Positions 23,826 to 32,123 of a DNA stretch of 64,000 nucleotides are shown one piece after another. Source of the stretch: Fictibacillus phosphorivorans. Lineage in GTDB: Bacteria; Bacillota; Bacilli; Bacillales; Fictibacillaceae. The stretch spans positions 3,321,911-3,385,910 of the forward strand of contig NZ_VDZU01000001.1 of assembly GCF_007673525.1 (NCBI RefSeq). The letters are read 5' to 3'. Position 1 is the first letter of the stretch, and every line of letters begins with the position of its first letter. The translations under genes were made by a program, and so were the position numbers. The notes under the pieces are model-generated. The model saw only the letters and a program-made list of their open reading frames with translations, was not told the origin of the DNA and made no database searches.

Positions 23826-24488
23826 TTATGCTAACTGTTTTAGAACTTCTTTAGCCACAGAAACTGTAGATTGTGGATTTTGACCCGTAATGAGTTGTCC
23901 ATCTCTTTGGACATGATCTGACCAATTTTCAGCAGCGACAAATTGTGCACCTAGTTCACGCATGCGTGTTTCTAACAAGAACGGCATATATTGATCAAGC
24001 GTTGTTGCTACTTCTTCAGCATCTGTAAAAGCAGTCACTTTTTTCCCAGCTACTAACGGAGTACCGTCAGAAAGTTTGACTCCAACTAGACCTGCTGGAC
24101 CATGACATACCGCTGCTACTACTTTATTTTGCTCATATAGGTCGCGGATGACTTCTTGCAGTTTTGTGTTTTCTGGAAGGTCAAACATAGTTCCATGTCC
24201 GCCTGGCAAGAAGACAGCATCAAAACCATCAAGGTCTTTGATTTCTTCTAATTTTAATGTGTTTTCAAGATATTTGGCTGTGTCTAGTATCTCTTGAGGC
24301 ACTTCACCCTCTAAGCTGCGGTCATCTACAGGAGCTTTTCCACCTTTAGGACTTGCAACAGTAATAGTATGACCCGCTTTGGCGAACTCCACATAGGCTT
24401 CACCAAATTCAGAAAGCCATAATCCTGTTGAATGTTCGTTGTTCATGTTATCAGCCGTAGTTACGACCATTAATATATGTTTAGACAT
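23826..24488 (-). CDS. DJ-1/PfpI family protein (type 1 glutamine amidotransferase domain)
   Basis: A 220-residue DJ-1/PfpI protein with the nucleophile elbow AAVCHGPAG near 125-133 (Cys128) and the GHGTMFDLP segment near 96-104. Members of the Hsp31-like branch remove or repair glyoxal adducts or act as chaperones. Together with the following quinone reductase and ABM protein it suggests an electrophile-stress locus. AGGAGG precedes the ATG. An inverted repeat 40 bases upstream is a possible operator. Confidence 0.82.
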   Translation of the reverse strand: MSKHILMVVTTADNMNNEHSTGLWLSEFGEAYVEFAKAGHTITVASPKGGKAPVDDRSLEGEVPQEILDTAKYLENTLKLEEIKDLDGFDAVFLPGGHGTMFDLPENTKLQEVIRDLYEQNKVVAAVCHGPAGLVGVKLSDGTPLVAGKKVTAFTDAEEVATTLDQYMPFLLETRMRELGAQFVAAENWSDHVQRDGQLITGQNPQSTVSVAKEVLKQLA

Positions 24489-24527
24489 CGTCTAATTCCT
24501 CCTAACAAAAAGTAAGTTATTACTCTA

Positions 24528-24541
24528 ACAATACCTATTGT
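24528..24541. promoter_or_regulatory. inverted repeat upstream of the DJ-1/PfpI gene
   Basis: ACAATA and TATTGT flank two bases (plus strand ACAATACCTATTGT). The position 40-53 bases before the start fits a regulator site near the promoter; the regulator is unknown, with the nearby LysR a candidate. Confidence 0.35.
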
Positions 24542-24636
24542 AGACTTCCAAAACCCATAATACAAATTAGAAAATATAACCCTATCTATAAATATATTTA
24601 TTAATAAAGAATGAACATCTTGAAAAGATGACATGA

Positions 24637-24664
24637 GAAAAACCCCCGCTTTTTTGCGAGGGTT
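24637..24664 (-). terminator. terminator of the sugar ABC transporter operon
   Basis: AAACCCTCGC pairs with GCGGGGGTTT (one G-U pair), followed by a U run on the minus strand, right after the second permease gene. Confidence 0.85.
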
Positions 24665-24675
24665 TACATACCAAG

Positions 24676-25503
24676 CTACTCTTTTACCGCACCTGAAGTT
24701 AACCCAGACACGATTCGGCGTTGGAAAAGCAGTACCATGATTACAAGCGGCACCGTTACGATAACAGTCGCGGCTGTAACCTCTCCCCAAGGAATCGTGA
24801 ACTGTCCTTCAAACATTGCGATTCCGACCGGAACCGTTTTGAACTCATCATCTGTATTGATTGTTAACGCGAACAGAAACTCGTTCCATGCTGATATGAA
24901 TACCAGAATCGCTGTTGTGAAAATTCCTGGTATCGCAAGCGGCAAGATCACACGCCAATACGTTTGCATAGGTGATGCCCCGTCCATTTTTGCTGCTTCT
25001 TCAAGATCAAACGGGATCTTTCGGAAGAACGTGACAAGAAGCCAAATCGATAATGGCAACGTAAATGTTGTGTACGGAATGATCAAACCAAGATAACTGT
25101 TCGTTAATCCAAGATTTTTCAAAACAATGTAGATAGGTGAGATCGTTGCGATCTGCGGAAACATGGATACCGATAACACTAATCCAAGGATAACTGTTTT
25201 TCCTTTAAAGTTTAATCGTGCGATCGCATAAGCCGCAAAGCTGGCTACAAGGACTGCGTACACAGTAGTAATCGTCGACACGACTAAGCTGTTCCATAAA
25301 TATTTTAAAAATGGATAGTTAACAAATACAGATTCATAGTTCTCACCTGTCATGTTATTTGTAAACGGTATGAACGCACGATCACCAAACAGCTCAGCAA
25401 CCGGTTTGATTGAACTTGCCAGTACCCATAAAAACGGAAACATGACAAGGAAGACAAACAATGTTAAGAATACGTAAAACATTGGGCCTGCTTTTTTGTT
25501 CAT
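24676..25503 (-). CDS. carbohydrate ABC transporter permease, MalG type
   Basis: Inner permease subunit of 275 residues with about six membrane segments and the EAA loop EEAAKMDGASPMQTYWRVILPLAIPG (given in part, near 187-200) that docks to the ATPase. It ends a three-gene operon of binding protein, MalF-type permease and MalG-type permease. No ATPase gene is present; a shared MsmX-type ATPase elsewhere would power it, as in B. subtilis. Confidence 0.88.
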   Translation of the reverse strand: MNKKAGPMFYVFLTLFVFLVMFPFLWVLASSIKPVAELFGDRAFIPFTNNMTGENYESVFVNYPFLKYLWNSLVVSTITTVYAVLVASFAAYAIARLNFKGKTVILGLVLSVSMFPQIATISPIYIVLKNLGLTNSYLGLIIPYTTFTLPLSIWLLVTFFRKIPFDLEEAAKMDGASPMQTYWRVILPLAIPGIFTTAILVFISAWNEFLFALTINTDDEFKTVPVGIAMFEGQFTIPWGEVTAATVIVTVPLVIMVLLFQRRIVSGLTSGAVKE

Positions 25504-25533
25504 TTCCTATTCACTCCTTTATCTGTTCCGTTT

Positions 25534-26877
25534 TTATCTATCATTTAAAAGGTCTCGTCCAAGGAACTTGATATAGATCATCGAGATAATCGCTACACAG
25601 ACAAAGACAATAACCGACAGCGCCGAACCTTCACCGAAATTAGTCTGTGCAAACATGACTTTGTAAGCAAGGATCGATATCGTTTCCGTAGAGTTTGCTG
25701 GACCTCCACCTGTGAGTACATAGATTAAGTCGAACACACGGAACGCATCTAGTGTACGGAACAACAAGGCAACGAGGATGCTAGACTTTAATAGAGGCAG
25801 TGTGATCTTTAAGAACTGTTTCCACTTGCTTGCTCCGTCGATTGCTGCTGCTTCATACAATGAACTCGGAATCGTTTGAAGCCCCGCTAATAACAAGAGT
25901 GCCATATACGGCGTCGTTTTCCATACGTCTGCGAAAATGACGGCAAACATAGCGCCCGTGCTTGTTGTGAGCATATCCGTCATCTGATCAAACAATCCGA
26001 TCTCTGCAAAAGCTTTGGCTACGATTCCATTTTGACCATCATATAGATACTTCCACATGAATGCTGAAACAGCAGTTGGGATCGCCCATGGAATGAGGAT
26101 GGTTGCTCTGACGAGTCCTCTACCAAAGAAAGCTTTGTTGATAAGCAATGCGATCGCGAGTCCGATAACGAGCTCTGCAAAAACAGAGATTACCGTAAAG
26201 ACGGTCGTATTCTGAATCGCCTTCCACATGCGGCTATCTGTTAGATTTTCTTTATAGTGCTTCAATCCGATAAAGTTTGGTGTGATGACTGAATCCTTTA
26301 ATGATGATGAAAGTCCGATCACGTCTTCAGGGTTTTTCAGTTCACTCTTTAACTCTCTAAGTTGTTCGGAAGAATCTGTTACAGCTTTCTCTAGATCGAG
26401 CGCTACCTCTTTGTCCAAATCAGAAACAGCGAGCTCTTCACTGATCGGCTCCATCACGGTTAGCTTCTCATCTATTTCGTCATACTTGCTACTCAATTCT
26501 CCATCAGCTTTTAATTCTGAATCCACTTTTTCAAGATTTGTTTTAATCGCTTCAAGCTCTGATTTTGTTTTTCCTGTTGCTTCATCTAATTCATCTTCAA
26601 GTGAACTGATCAAGAAAGGATAGTTATCTAGATAGGTTTGCAGATTCACTTTATACGACACATACGCTTCAGATTTTGCAGGATTGTTCAGTCGTAGATC
26701 AAACATGCTGTAATAGAAAGATTGAAATACTGGCCAAATGGCAATGATTAAGATCAAGATCATCGACGGGGCGATCAGCATGTAGCCTAGCGAACGGTCA
26801 GAACGCTTTTTCTTCGCCTTTTGTTTAGTTTTTGCTGCTATCGGCTTTTGGTTGTTAGGCATTAGATCAGGTTTCAA
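25534..26877 (-). CDS. carbohydrate ABC transporter permease, MalF type, with large coiled-coil insert
   Basis: A permease of about 447 residues. After TM1 (YMLIAPSMILILIIAIW, near 32-48) comes an extracytoplasmic insert of about 130 residues dominated by heptad-like acidic/leucine sequence (SSLEDELDEATGKTKSELEAIK in part, up to LRELKSELKNPEDVIG), before TM2 (FTVISVFAELVIGLAIALL). The EAA motif YEAAAIDGASKWKQFLKITLPL is intact. E. coli MalF has a P2 loop at the same place that contacts the binding protein; this one looks like a different, helical hairpin. Start is uncertain: TTG 26877 has AAGGAG 9 bases upstream; ATG 26862 and GTG 26943 are alternatives. Confidence 0.83.
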   Translation of the reverse strand: MKPDLMPNNQKPIAAKTKQKAKKKRSDRSLGYMLIAPSMILILIIAIWPVFQSFYYSMFDLRLNNPAKSEAYVSYKVNLQTYLDNYPFLISSLEDELDEATGKTKSELEAIKTNLEKVDSELKADGELSSKYDEIDEKLTVMEPISEELAVSDLDKEVALDLEKAVTDSSEQLRELKSELKNPEDVIGLSSSLKDSVITPNFIGLKHYKENLTDSRMWKAIQNTTVFTVISVFAELVIGLAIALLINKAFFGRGLVRATILIPWAIPTAVSAFMWKYLYDGQNGIVAKAFAEIGLFDQMTDMLTTSTGAMFAVIFADVWKTTPYMALLLLAGLQTIPSSLYEAAAIDGASKWKQFLKITLPLLKSSILVALLFRTLDAFRVFDLIYVLTGGGPANSTETISILAYKVMFAQTNFGEGSALSVIVFVCVAIISMIYIKFLGRDLLNDR

Positions 26878-26978
26878 ACGTTTCAGCTCCTTACTATTCG
26901 AATGCAATCGACGGACGGGCGCTGTTACGTCCATCCATTTCACTCTTTGTGTGTGGAATCGATACCAATTATAAAAGT

Positions 26979-27013
26979 AAGGGGAGCCTCTCTAAGAGAA
27001 AGGCATACCCCTT
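26979..27013 (-). terminator. intercistronic hairpin between binding protein and permease genes
   Basis: AAGGGG...GCC pairs with GGC...CCCCTT with internal loops; the U tract is weak (TTACTTTTA). Such partial terminators usually raise expression of the binding protein over the permeases. Confidence 0.6.
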
Positions 27014-27028
27014 ATCCATTTACGTTTC

Positions 27029-28336
27029 TTACTTTACTAGTTTTGCAGAGATTTCTTTTTGCATGTTTTTAGCTGCTTGTTCTGGTGTGATCTTTTTCGC
27101 TACTGCTTGAGAAACTTGTACTTGAATGATGTCAGAGATCTCAGGGTAGTTCGGTGCTACTGGGCGAGATACTGCTGCTTCAAGTGCGTTTACAAAACCT
27201 TCTTCTTTAAAGTATGGGTTTGCATCTAAAATTTCTTGGTCTTCATAAAGAGAAAGAATCGTTGGCGCGTGTCCACCTTTGATCGCGTCGATCTTTTGTC
27301 CTTCTTTACCAGCCATAAAGCTTAAGAATTTCCAAGCTTCTTCAGGGTGTTTTGTGTTTTTGTTGATACCAGCCATCCAGCCGCCAAGTGCTGCTGCAGA
27401 ACCTGCATCACCTGCTGGAAGTGGAGCTACTCCAACTTTACCTGCGATCTTAGATTGCTTCTCATCATTTGCTAATGCGAATTGATATGGCCAGTTACGA
27501 ATCAGACCTGCTTGTCCGTTGATGAATGCTGTATGTGACTCTGGCTCGGCAAACGTTGTAACGTTTTGCGGAACAACATCAGAGTTTGCAACTTCTACAA
27601 GCTTAGCAATTCCTTTGATCGCTTCTGGAGAGTCAACTTTAACATCACCATTTTCGTCGATGATCTGACCACCGTATGATGCGATAAATTCAACCGCGTT
27701 ACATACAAGACCTTCGTATTGCTTCGCTTGCATTAAGTAACCAAACTGTGTTCCACCTTGCCCCTTCGTTTCCTTCGCTTTCGCTAAAAGCTCATCCCAC
27801 GTCTTTGGAACAGAACCTGCATCAACTAAGTCTGTGCGATAGAAAAGCATTCCTGCATCAATAAACTTAGGAAGAGCCCATTGCTTTCCTTTAAATTTAG
27901 ATGCCGTGATCGCACCTTGGTTATAATCATCTGGGTTAATACCGTCTTTTTCCATAAAACGGTCTAAAGGCATCAAGAATCCTGCTTGTGCAAATTCTGC
28001 CGGCCAGATTACGTCTAGATCGATAACGTCGATCTCATCTGAGTTAGCGTTGAACGCTGTCACATAAGCGTCATGCTGTTTGCCCGTATCAGCAGGCATC
28101 TCTTTAAATTTCACATCAATGTTAGGGTATTTCTTTTCAAAAGCTTCCACCATTGCTGTTGTACCTTGTGTATCATCCTTACCACGTGCATAGACGATCG
28201 TTACTTTTTCGTCTTTATCACCGGCGGAATTGTTACTGTTGCTGCTTCCTTCTTCTTTGTCCGAACAAGCTGCAAGTACAAGTGACAACGCTAGTGAAGT
28301 AGAAATCACTTTTGAGATTTTCTTAAGCTTCTTCAT
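27029..28336 (-). CDS. sugar ABC transporter substrate-binding lipoprotein
   Basis: An extracellular solute-binding protein of 435 residues (family 1, MalE-like). The signal peptide ends in the lipobox LVLAAC (Cys near 24), followed by a Ser/Asn linker. EKKYPNIDVKFKEMPAD, NWPYQFAL and GGWMAGINKNTKHPEEAWKFL (given in part) are typical of the family. ATG 28336 is preceded by GGGGGA; the upstream extension to 28384 contains a cre site and is excluded. The bound sugar cannot be deduced. Confidence 0.88.
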   Translation of the reverse strand: MKKLKKISKVISTSLALSLVLAACSDKEEGSSNSNNSAGDKDEKVTIVYARGKDDTQGTTAMVEAFEKKYPNIDVKFKEMPADTGKQHDAYVTAFNANSDEIDVIDLDVIWPAEFAQAGFLMPLDRFMEKDGINPDDYNQGAITASKFKGKQWALPKFIDAGMLFYRTDLVDAGSVPKTWDELLAKAKETKGQGGTQFGYLMQAKQYEGLVCNAVEFIASYGGQIIDENGDVKVDSPEAIKGIAKLVEVANSDVVPQNVTTFAEPESHTAFINGQAGLIRNWPYQFALANDEKQSKIAGKVGVAPLPAGDAGSAAALGGWMAGINKNTKHPEEAWKFLSFMAGKEGQKIDAIKGGHAPTILSLYEDQEILDANPYFKEEGFVNALEAAVSRPVAPNYPEISDIIQVQVSQAVAKKITPEQAAKNMQKEISAKLVK

Positions 28337-28361
28337 TGTGTTTCCCCCTAATCTCCTGTTT

Positions 28362-28375
28362 TGTAAACGATTACA
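28362..28375. promoter_or_regulatory. cre site upstream of the sugar-binding protein gene
   Basis: TGTAAACGATTACA satisfies the cre consensus TGWAANCGNTNWCA. It lies 25 bases before the start codon. Since the upstream gene encodes a LacI/CcpA-type regulator, it may serve both that regulator and CcpA. Confidence 0.7.
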
Positions 28376-28390
28376 TTTCACCACATAAAG

Positions 28391-29377
28391 TTACGTTGAG
28401 GATCGTTTGATCAACTGAAATGGCAGGATTACTTCTTTTCGACTTAAAGGTTTCTTTGCCTGAATAGCTTCTACCATCAAATTCATGGCTTGCTTAGCAA
28501 TAGTGTCGATCGGCTGTTCGACCGTCGTCAGATCCATTAATGCTGCCAGAGGCTGATTATCAAAGCCGATGATAGCAAGATCCTCTGGTACTTTCCAGCC
28601 AGCGTCAAACGCCGCTTTTGCGATACCTGCTGCCACTTCATCACTACCGGTAAAAACCGCTTGCGGCTTATCATCCAGCTCACTCAATTTTTTAAATGCA
28701 GCAAAGCCGTCTTGCACACTATAAGCGTTGTAAAAGAACCATTCTTCCTTCATCATGATTCCTGCTTCATCTAGCGCTTGTAAGAATCCGATCTTTCTGT
28801 CTTTAGAAACTCTGGAGCTTTTGTGGTTGCCAGTGCAATACCCGATCTTTGTATATCCTTGATCGATCAAGTGCTTCGTTCCTAGATAGCTTCCTTCTAT
28901 CTGGTTTAAGTAGACGGAAGGTACTTGAGCAGAGTCTGAGTATTCGTTACAAACAACGATGGGGCCGAACGATAAGTATGGTTCAAACTCACTCCAATCG
29001 TTTTCTATGGATGTTAAGATCAGACCATCTACTTGCTTTGTTTTTAAAAGCTCTAAAAAATTCCGCTCTTGCTCTTTCTTATAACGGGTCTGGCACAAAA
29101 TCAGCTGATAGCCTTTTCTCGCGGCTTCCTTCTCCATCACTTCAACTAGATGACTGAAAAATGGATTCGTGATCCGAGGCACATAGACAGCGATCGTTTC
29201 TGTCTGCTGTCGCCTCAATCGTCTTGCTGATGAATTGGGCACATAATTCAGTTCTTGCATCGCCTGTGTTACGAGACGTTTTTTCTCTTCTGTCACATAC
29301 GGATGTTCATTGATCACCCTAGAGACAGTTGTGCGGGATAATCCTGCTTTCTTCGCCACATCTTGAATGGTTGCCAT
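28391..29377 (-). CDS. LacI family transcriptional regulator
   Basis: A 328-residue regulator: N-terminal LacI helix-turn-helix (ATIQDVAKKAGLSRTTVSRVINEHPYVTEEKK given in part), hinge NYVPNSSARRLRR near 44-56, then a periplasmic-binding-protein-like ligand domain (IAVYVPRITNPFFSHLVEVMEKEA in part). It lies directly upstream of the sugar ABC operon in the same direction with a 54-base gap, so it is its probable local regulator. A cre-like operator in front of it suggests autoregulation or CcpA control. Confidence 0.88.
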   Translation of the reverse strand: MATIQDVAKKAGLSRTTVSRVINEHPYVTEEKKRLVTQAMQELNYVPNSSARRLRRQQTETIAVYVPRITNPFFSHLVEVMEKEAARKGYQLILCQTRYKKEQERNFLELLKTKQVDGLILTSIENDWSEFEPYLSFGPIVVCNEYSDSAQVPSVYLNQIEGSYLGTKHLIDQGYTKIGYCTGNHKSSRVSKDRKIGFLQALDEAGIMMKEEWFFYNAYSVQDGFAAFKKLSELDDKPQAVFTGSDEVAAGIAKAAFDAGWKVPEDLAIIGFDNQPLAALMDLTTVEQPIDTIAKQAMNLMVEAIQAKKPLSRKEVILPFQLIKRSST

Positions 29378-29414
29378 CAGATTCTCCTCTTAAACAATTG
29401 TGGAATCGAATTCA

Positions 29415-29428
29415 TGAAATCGTTTTCA
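29415..29428. promoter_or_regulatory. cre-like operator upstream of the LacI-type regulator gene
   Basis: TGAAATCGTTTTCA satisfies TGWAANCGNTNWCA and also fits generic LacI-family operators (GAAANCGNTTTC). It lies 38 bases before the regulator start. Confidence 0.65.
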
Positions 29429-29587
29429 TAATCAGAGTATAGTTCACGAAATATTCACAGGTCAATCCTTTTTTTCAGAAAGTTTTGTAATTAAAGATTT
29501 CATCGGAAGCAGGAAATACAACGATTCAAACGAACTTATGATAAAATACATACACGATTTTGTTTTTAACGTGAAAGGAGCCGGACC

Positions 29588-30310
29588 ATGATTACAGTAA
29601 AAAATTTAAAAAAGTCCTTTGGTGATCTTGAGGTATTGAAGGATATCAATGCAGAAATAAAAGCACAAGAAGTAGTTTGCGTGATCGGCCCTTCTGGCTC
29701 AGGAAAAAGTACATTTCTCCGCTGTATCAATAAACTTGAAGATATAACTGGTGGCCAAGTCATCGTGAACGGGACGGATATCACAGATCCGAAAACGAAT
29801 ATCAATAAAATCCGGGAAGATGTCGGAATGGTTTTTCAACAGTTTAACCTTTTCCCTCATAAAACCGTCTTAGAAAACGTAACACTTGCTCCACTTAAAG
29901 TGAAAAGCGCCAATAAAGAGGAAGCTCGTGATAAAGCATTAAAATTACTCGCAAAAGTAGGCTTGCAAGATAAATCAAACGCCTATCCTTCACAGCTTAG
30001 CGGTGGTCAGAAGCAGCGTGTTGCTATCGCACGTGCACTCGCGATGGACCCTAAGATCATGCTCTTTGATGAACCTACCTCAGCACTCGACCCAGAGATG
30101 GTCGGTGAGGTTTTGGAAGTAATGAAAGATCTTGCGCGTGAAGGGATGACAATGGTAGTCGTTACGCATGAGATGGGGTTTGCGCGAGAAGTTGGTGACC
30201 GTGTGATCTTTATGGATGGCGGCTACATCGTTGAAGAGAATGTTCCATCTGAATTGTTCGGAAACACGCAGCATGAACGTACGAAGTCGTTTTTAAGTAA
30301 AGTTTTATAG
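29588..30310 (+). CDS. glnQ: polar amino acid ABC transporter ATP-binding protein, GlnQ type
   Basis: An ATPase of 240 residues with Walker A GPSGSGKS near 35-42, Q-loop [11 protein letters not shown], signature [15 protein letters not shown] near 137-151 and Walker [15 protein letters not shown]. The sequence is closest in style to GlnQ-type ATPases for glutamine or other polar amino acids. A binding protein and permease gene are absent on either side, so it is a lone ATPase whose partners must be elsewhere. AAAGGAG precedes the ATG. Confidence 0.85.
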   Translation: MITVKNLKKSFGDLEVLKDINAEIKAQEVVCVIGPSGSGKSTFLRCINKLEDITGGQVIVNGTDITDPKTNINKIREDVGMVFQQFNLFPHKTVLENVTLAPLKVKSANKEEARDKALKLLAKVGLQDKSNAYPSQLSGGQKQRVAIARALAMDPKIMLFDEPTSALDPEMVGEVLEVMKDLAREGMTMVVVTHEMGFAREVGDRVIFMDGGYIVEENVPSELFGNTQHERTKSFLSKVL

Positions 30311-30318
30311 TGATGGTA

Positions 30319-30352
30319 GTCGGTTCCCTGATTTGAAGGGACCGGCTTTTTA
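30319..30352 (+). terminator. terminator of glnQ
   Basis: GTCGGTTCCCT pairs with GAAGGGACCGGC (with G-U pairs), followed by TTTTTATTTT. Confidence 0.85.
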
Positions 30353-30405
30353 TTTTGCTTTCTATGGTGTGTGTAAATGTCGAATGGCCTTTATTTTTGA
30401 TTTTA

Positions 30406-30500
30406 GACTTAATTGGTCTTAATTTAGACTTAATTCGCTGCTGTTTTGACTTAATAGGATACAGTTTCGGCTTAATTAGTTAGCTTTACGACTTAATTGA
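30406..30500 (+). repeat. 21-bp periodic array, GACTTAAT core, five units
   Basis: GACTTAAT or close variants start at 30406, 30427, 30448, 30469 (GGCTTAATT) and 30490, exactly 21 bases apart, with variable filler. One extra half-step GTCTTAATT appears near 30416. It fills the gap between the glnQ terminator and that of the opuF-like operon. Confidence 0.85.
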
Positions 30501-30532
30501 CCTGCTCCCCCCTCATAAACCACCCACAAACA

Positions 30533-30563
30533 AAAAAACTGGACTCTATAAAGAGTCCAGTTT
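30533..30563 (-). terminator. terminator of the compatible-solute transporter operon
   Basis: AAACTGGACTCT pairs with AGAGTCCAGTTT, followed by a U run on the minus strand, 7 bases past the stop codon. Confidence 0.88.
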
Positions 30564-30569
30564 GTTACT

Positions 30570-32123
30570 TTATTTGATCAATCCTTTGCTTTTCAGAAAT
30601 TCTTGAGCTACTTCACGCGGATCTTCTTTATCAAGGTCCACTTTCGCATTCATTTCTGCCATATCTTTTTCTGAGATCTTCCCTTCAAGCTCATTGAGAA
30701 CACCTTCAAGCTTCGGATACTCCTTCAACGTATCTTCCCTAACAACAGGTACTGCATAATAAGGTGGGAAGAATTTCTTATCATCTTCCAGCGTCTTTAA
30801 ATTAAAACGAACGATTCTTCCATCTGTTGTATAAGCTGGAATCGCGTCCACCTTACCTTCTTTTACAGCAGAGTACATCAAGTTCGGATCGAGACTCTTC
30901 TTATCCTTAAAGTTAAGTTTGTACGTATCCACAAATGGCGTATAGCCGTCCTCACGTTCAAAGAACTCTGTCGGACCACCGAAAGTAAGCTGGTTCGACT
31001 TCGGTGCAAGTTCTGAAATCGACTTCACATTCACTTGTTTCGCCGTATCAGGATTTAACGCTAGCGCATATGTGTTTTCAAAACCGAGTGGCTTTGTCCA
31101 CTTCAGATTATAGTCTTTCGCATAGCCTTCTTTTACTGCATCATAAATTTCTTCAGGCTTCATACTCGGATCATATTTTTCTTTTAAAATGGTTAGATAG
31201 CCTGTTCCTGTGTATTCAACATAAAGATCGATATCGCCTTTCTTGATCGCTTCCGTAAGAATAGGCGTCTCACCAATCGCTTCTTTAACGACTACAGGAT
31301 AATCCGTTTTGTCTTTGACATACTCAGAAATCACATAAGGGAGGATGTATTGCTCTGTCCACTTCTTACCTGTGATTACAATCGCATCCTCTTCACCGCC
31401 ACCACGCAGTGCAAAGAAAAGAACGAGTGCAGCGATCGGTAACCCAATAAGGACAGGCAGTTTCCATGAACCACGTTTCTTTGATGCTTTAGGTTCAGTA
31501 GCTAACTCAATGCGTCGCAGAATAAAATCAAATACGATGGCAAGTAATGCAGCGGGAATCGCACCTGCTAAAACAAGCTCATTACGAGTAGTAGATAATC
31601 CACGATAGATAAGATCACCTAATCCACCTGCTCCAATAAATGCCGCAAGTGTAGCTACACCAATCGTTAATACCGTAGCAGTACGCAGACCAGCCATGAT
31701 GATCGGCAGAGCTAACGGCAGTTCGATCATTCGTAAGATTTGAGTATTTGTCATACCCATACCTTTACCAGCTTCAACAGCCGATTTATCTACCCCTGTA
31801 ATTCCTGTGTATGTGTTGCGTAGGATAGGCAAAAGTGCATAAACAGTAAGTGCGATGATTGCTGTTGTACTTCCGATTCCGAATACAGGCAGTAAGAATC
31901 CGAATAAAGCCAAACTCGGTATCGTTTGGAAAATGGCTGTAACCCCAATAACAGGTTCAGCAACCGTTTTTCTTCTTGAGATAAAGATTCCTAGAGGAAC
32001 CGCAATCACTGCTGCGATCAAAATCGATACAAGAGATAAAAATAAATGCTGCTGAAGTCCTGTAAGAATTTCAGGCCATCTGTTCACAAACGTATCTTTC
32101 ATCGTGATCAAAAAGTTATTCAA
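30570..32123 (-). CDS. OpuFB-like fusion: compatible-solute ABC permease plus substrate-binding domain
   Basis: A 517-residue fusion. Residues 1 to about 205 form a BPD-type permease with five to six membrane helices and VEAGKGMGMTNTQILRMIELPLALP (in part). After a further membrane segment near 220-240 comes an OpuAC/ProX-type binding domain outside the cell (ITGKKWTEQYILPYVISEY in part, GETPILTEAIKKGDIDLYVEYTGTG in part). Such fusions occur in OpuF of bacilli, importing glycine betaine and relatives for osmoprotection. The TTG start at 32123 overlaps the ATPase stop by 8 bases (TTGAATAA) and follows AAGGGGG. Confidence 0.87.
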   Translation of the reverse strand: MNNFLITMKDTFVNRWPEILTGLQQHLFLSLVSILIAAVIAVPLGIFISRRKTVAEPVIGVTAIFQTIPSLALFGFLLPVFGIGSTTAIIALTVYALLPILRNTYTGITGVDKSAVEAGKGMGMTNTQILRMIELPLALPIIMAGLRTATVLTIGVATLAAFIGAGGLGDLIYRGLSTTRNELVLAGAIPAALLAIVFDFILRRIELATEPKASKKRGSWKLPVLIGLPIAALVLFFALRGGGEEDAIVITGKKWTEQYILPYVISEYVKDKTDYPVVVKEAIGETPILTEAIKKGDIDLYVEYTGTGYLTILKEKYDPSMKPEEIYDAVKEGYAKDYNLKWTKPLGFENTYALALNPDTAKQVNVKSISELAPKSNQLTFGGPTEFFEREDGYTPFVDTYKLNFKDKKSLDPNLMYSAVKEGKVDAIPAYTTDGRIVRFNLKTLEDDKKFFPPYYAVPVVREDTLKEYPKLEGVLNELEGKISEKDMAEMNAKVDLDKEDPREVAQEFLKSKGLIK

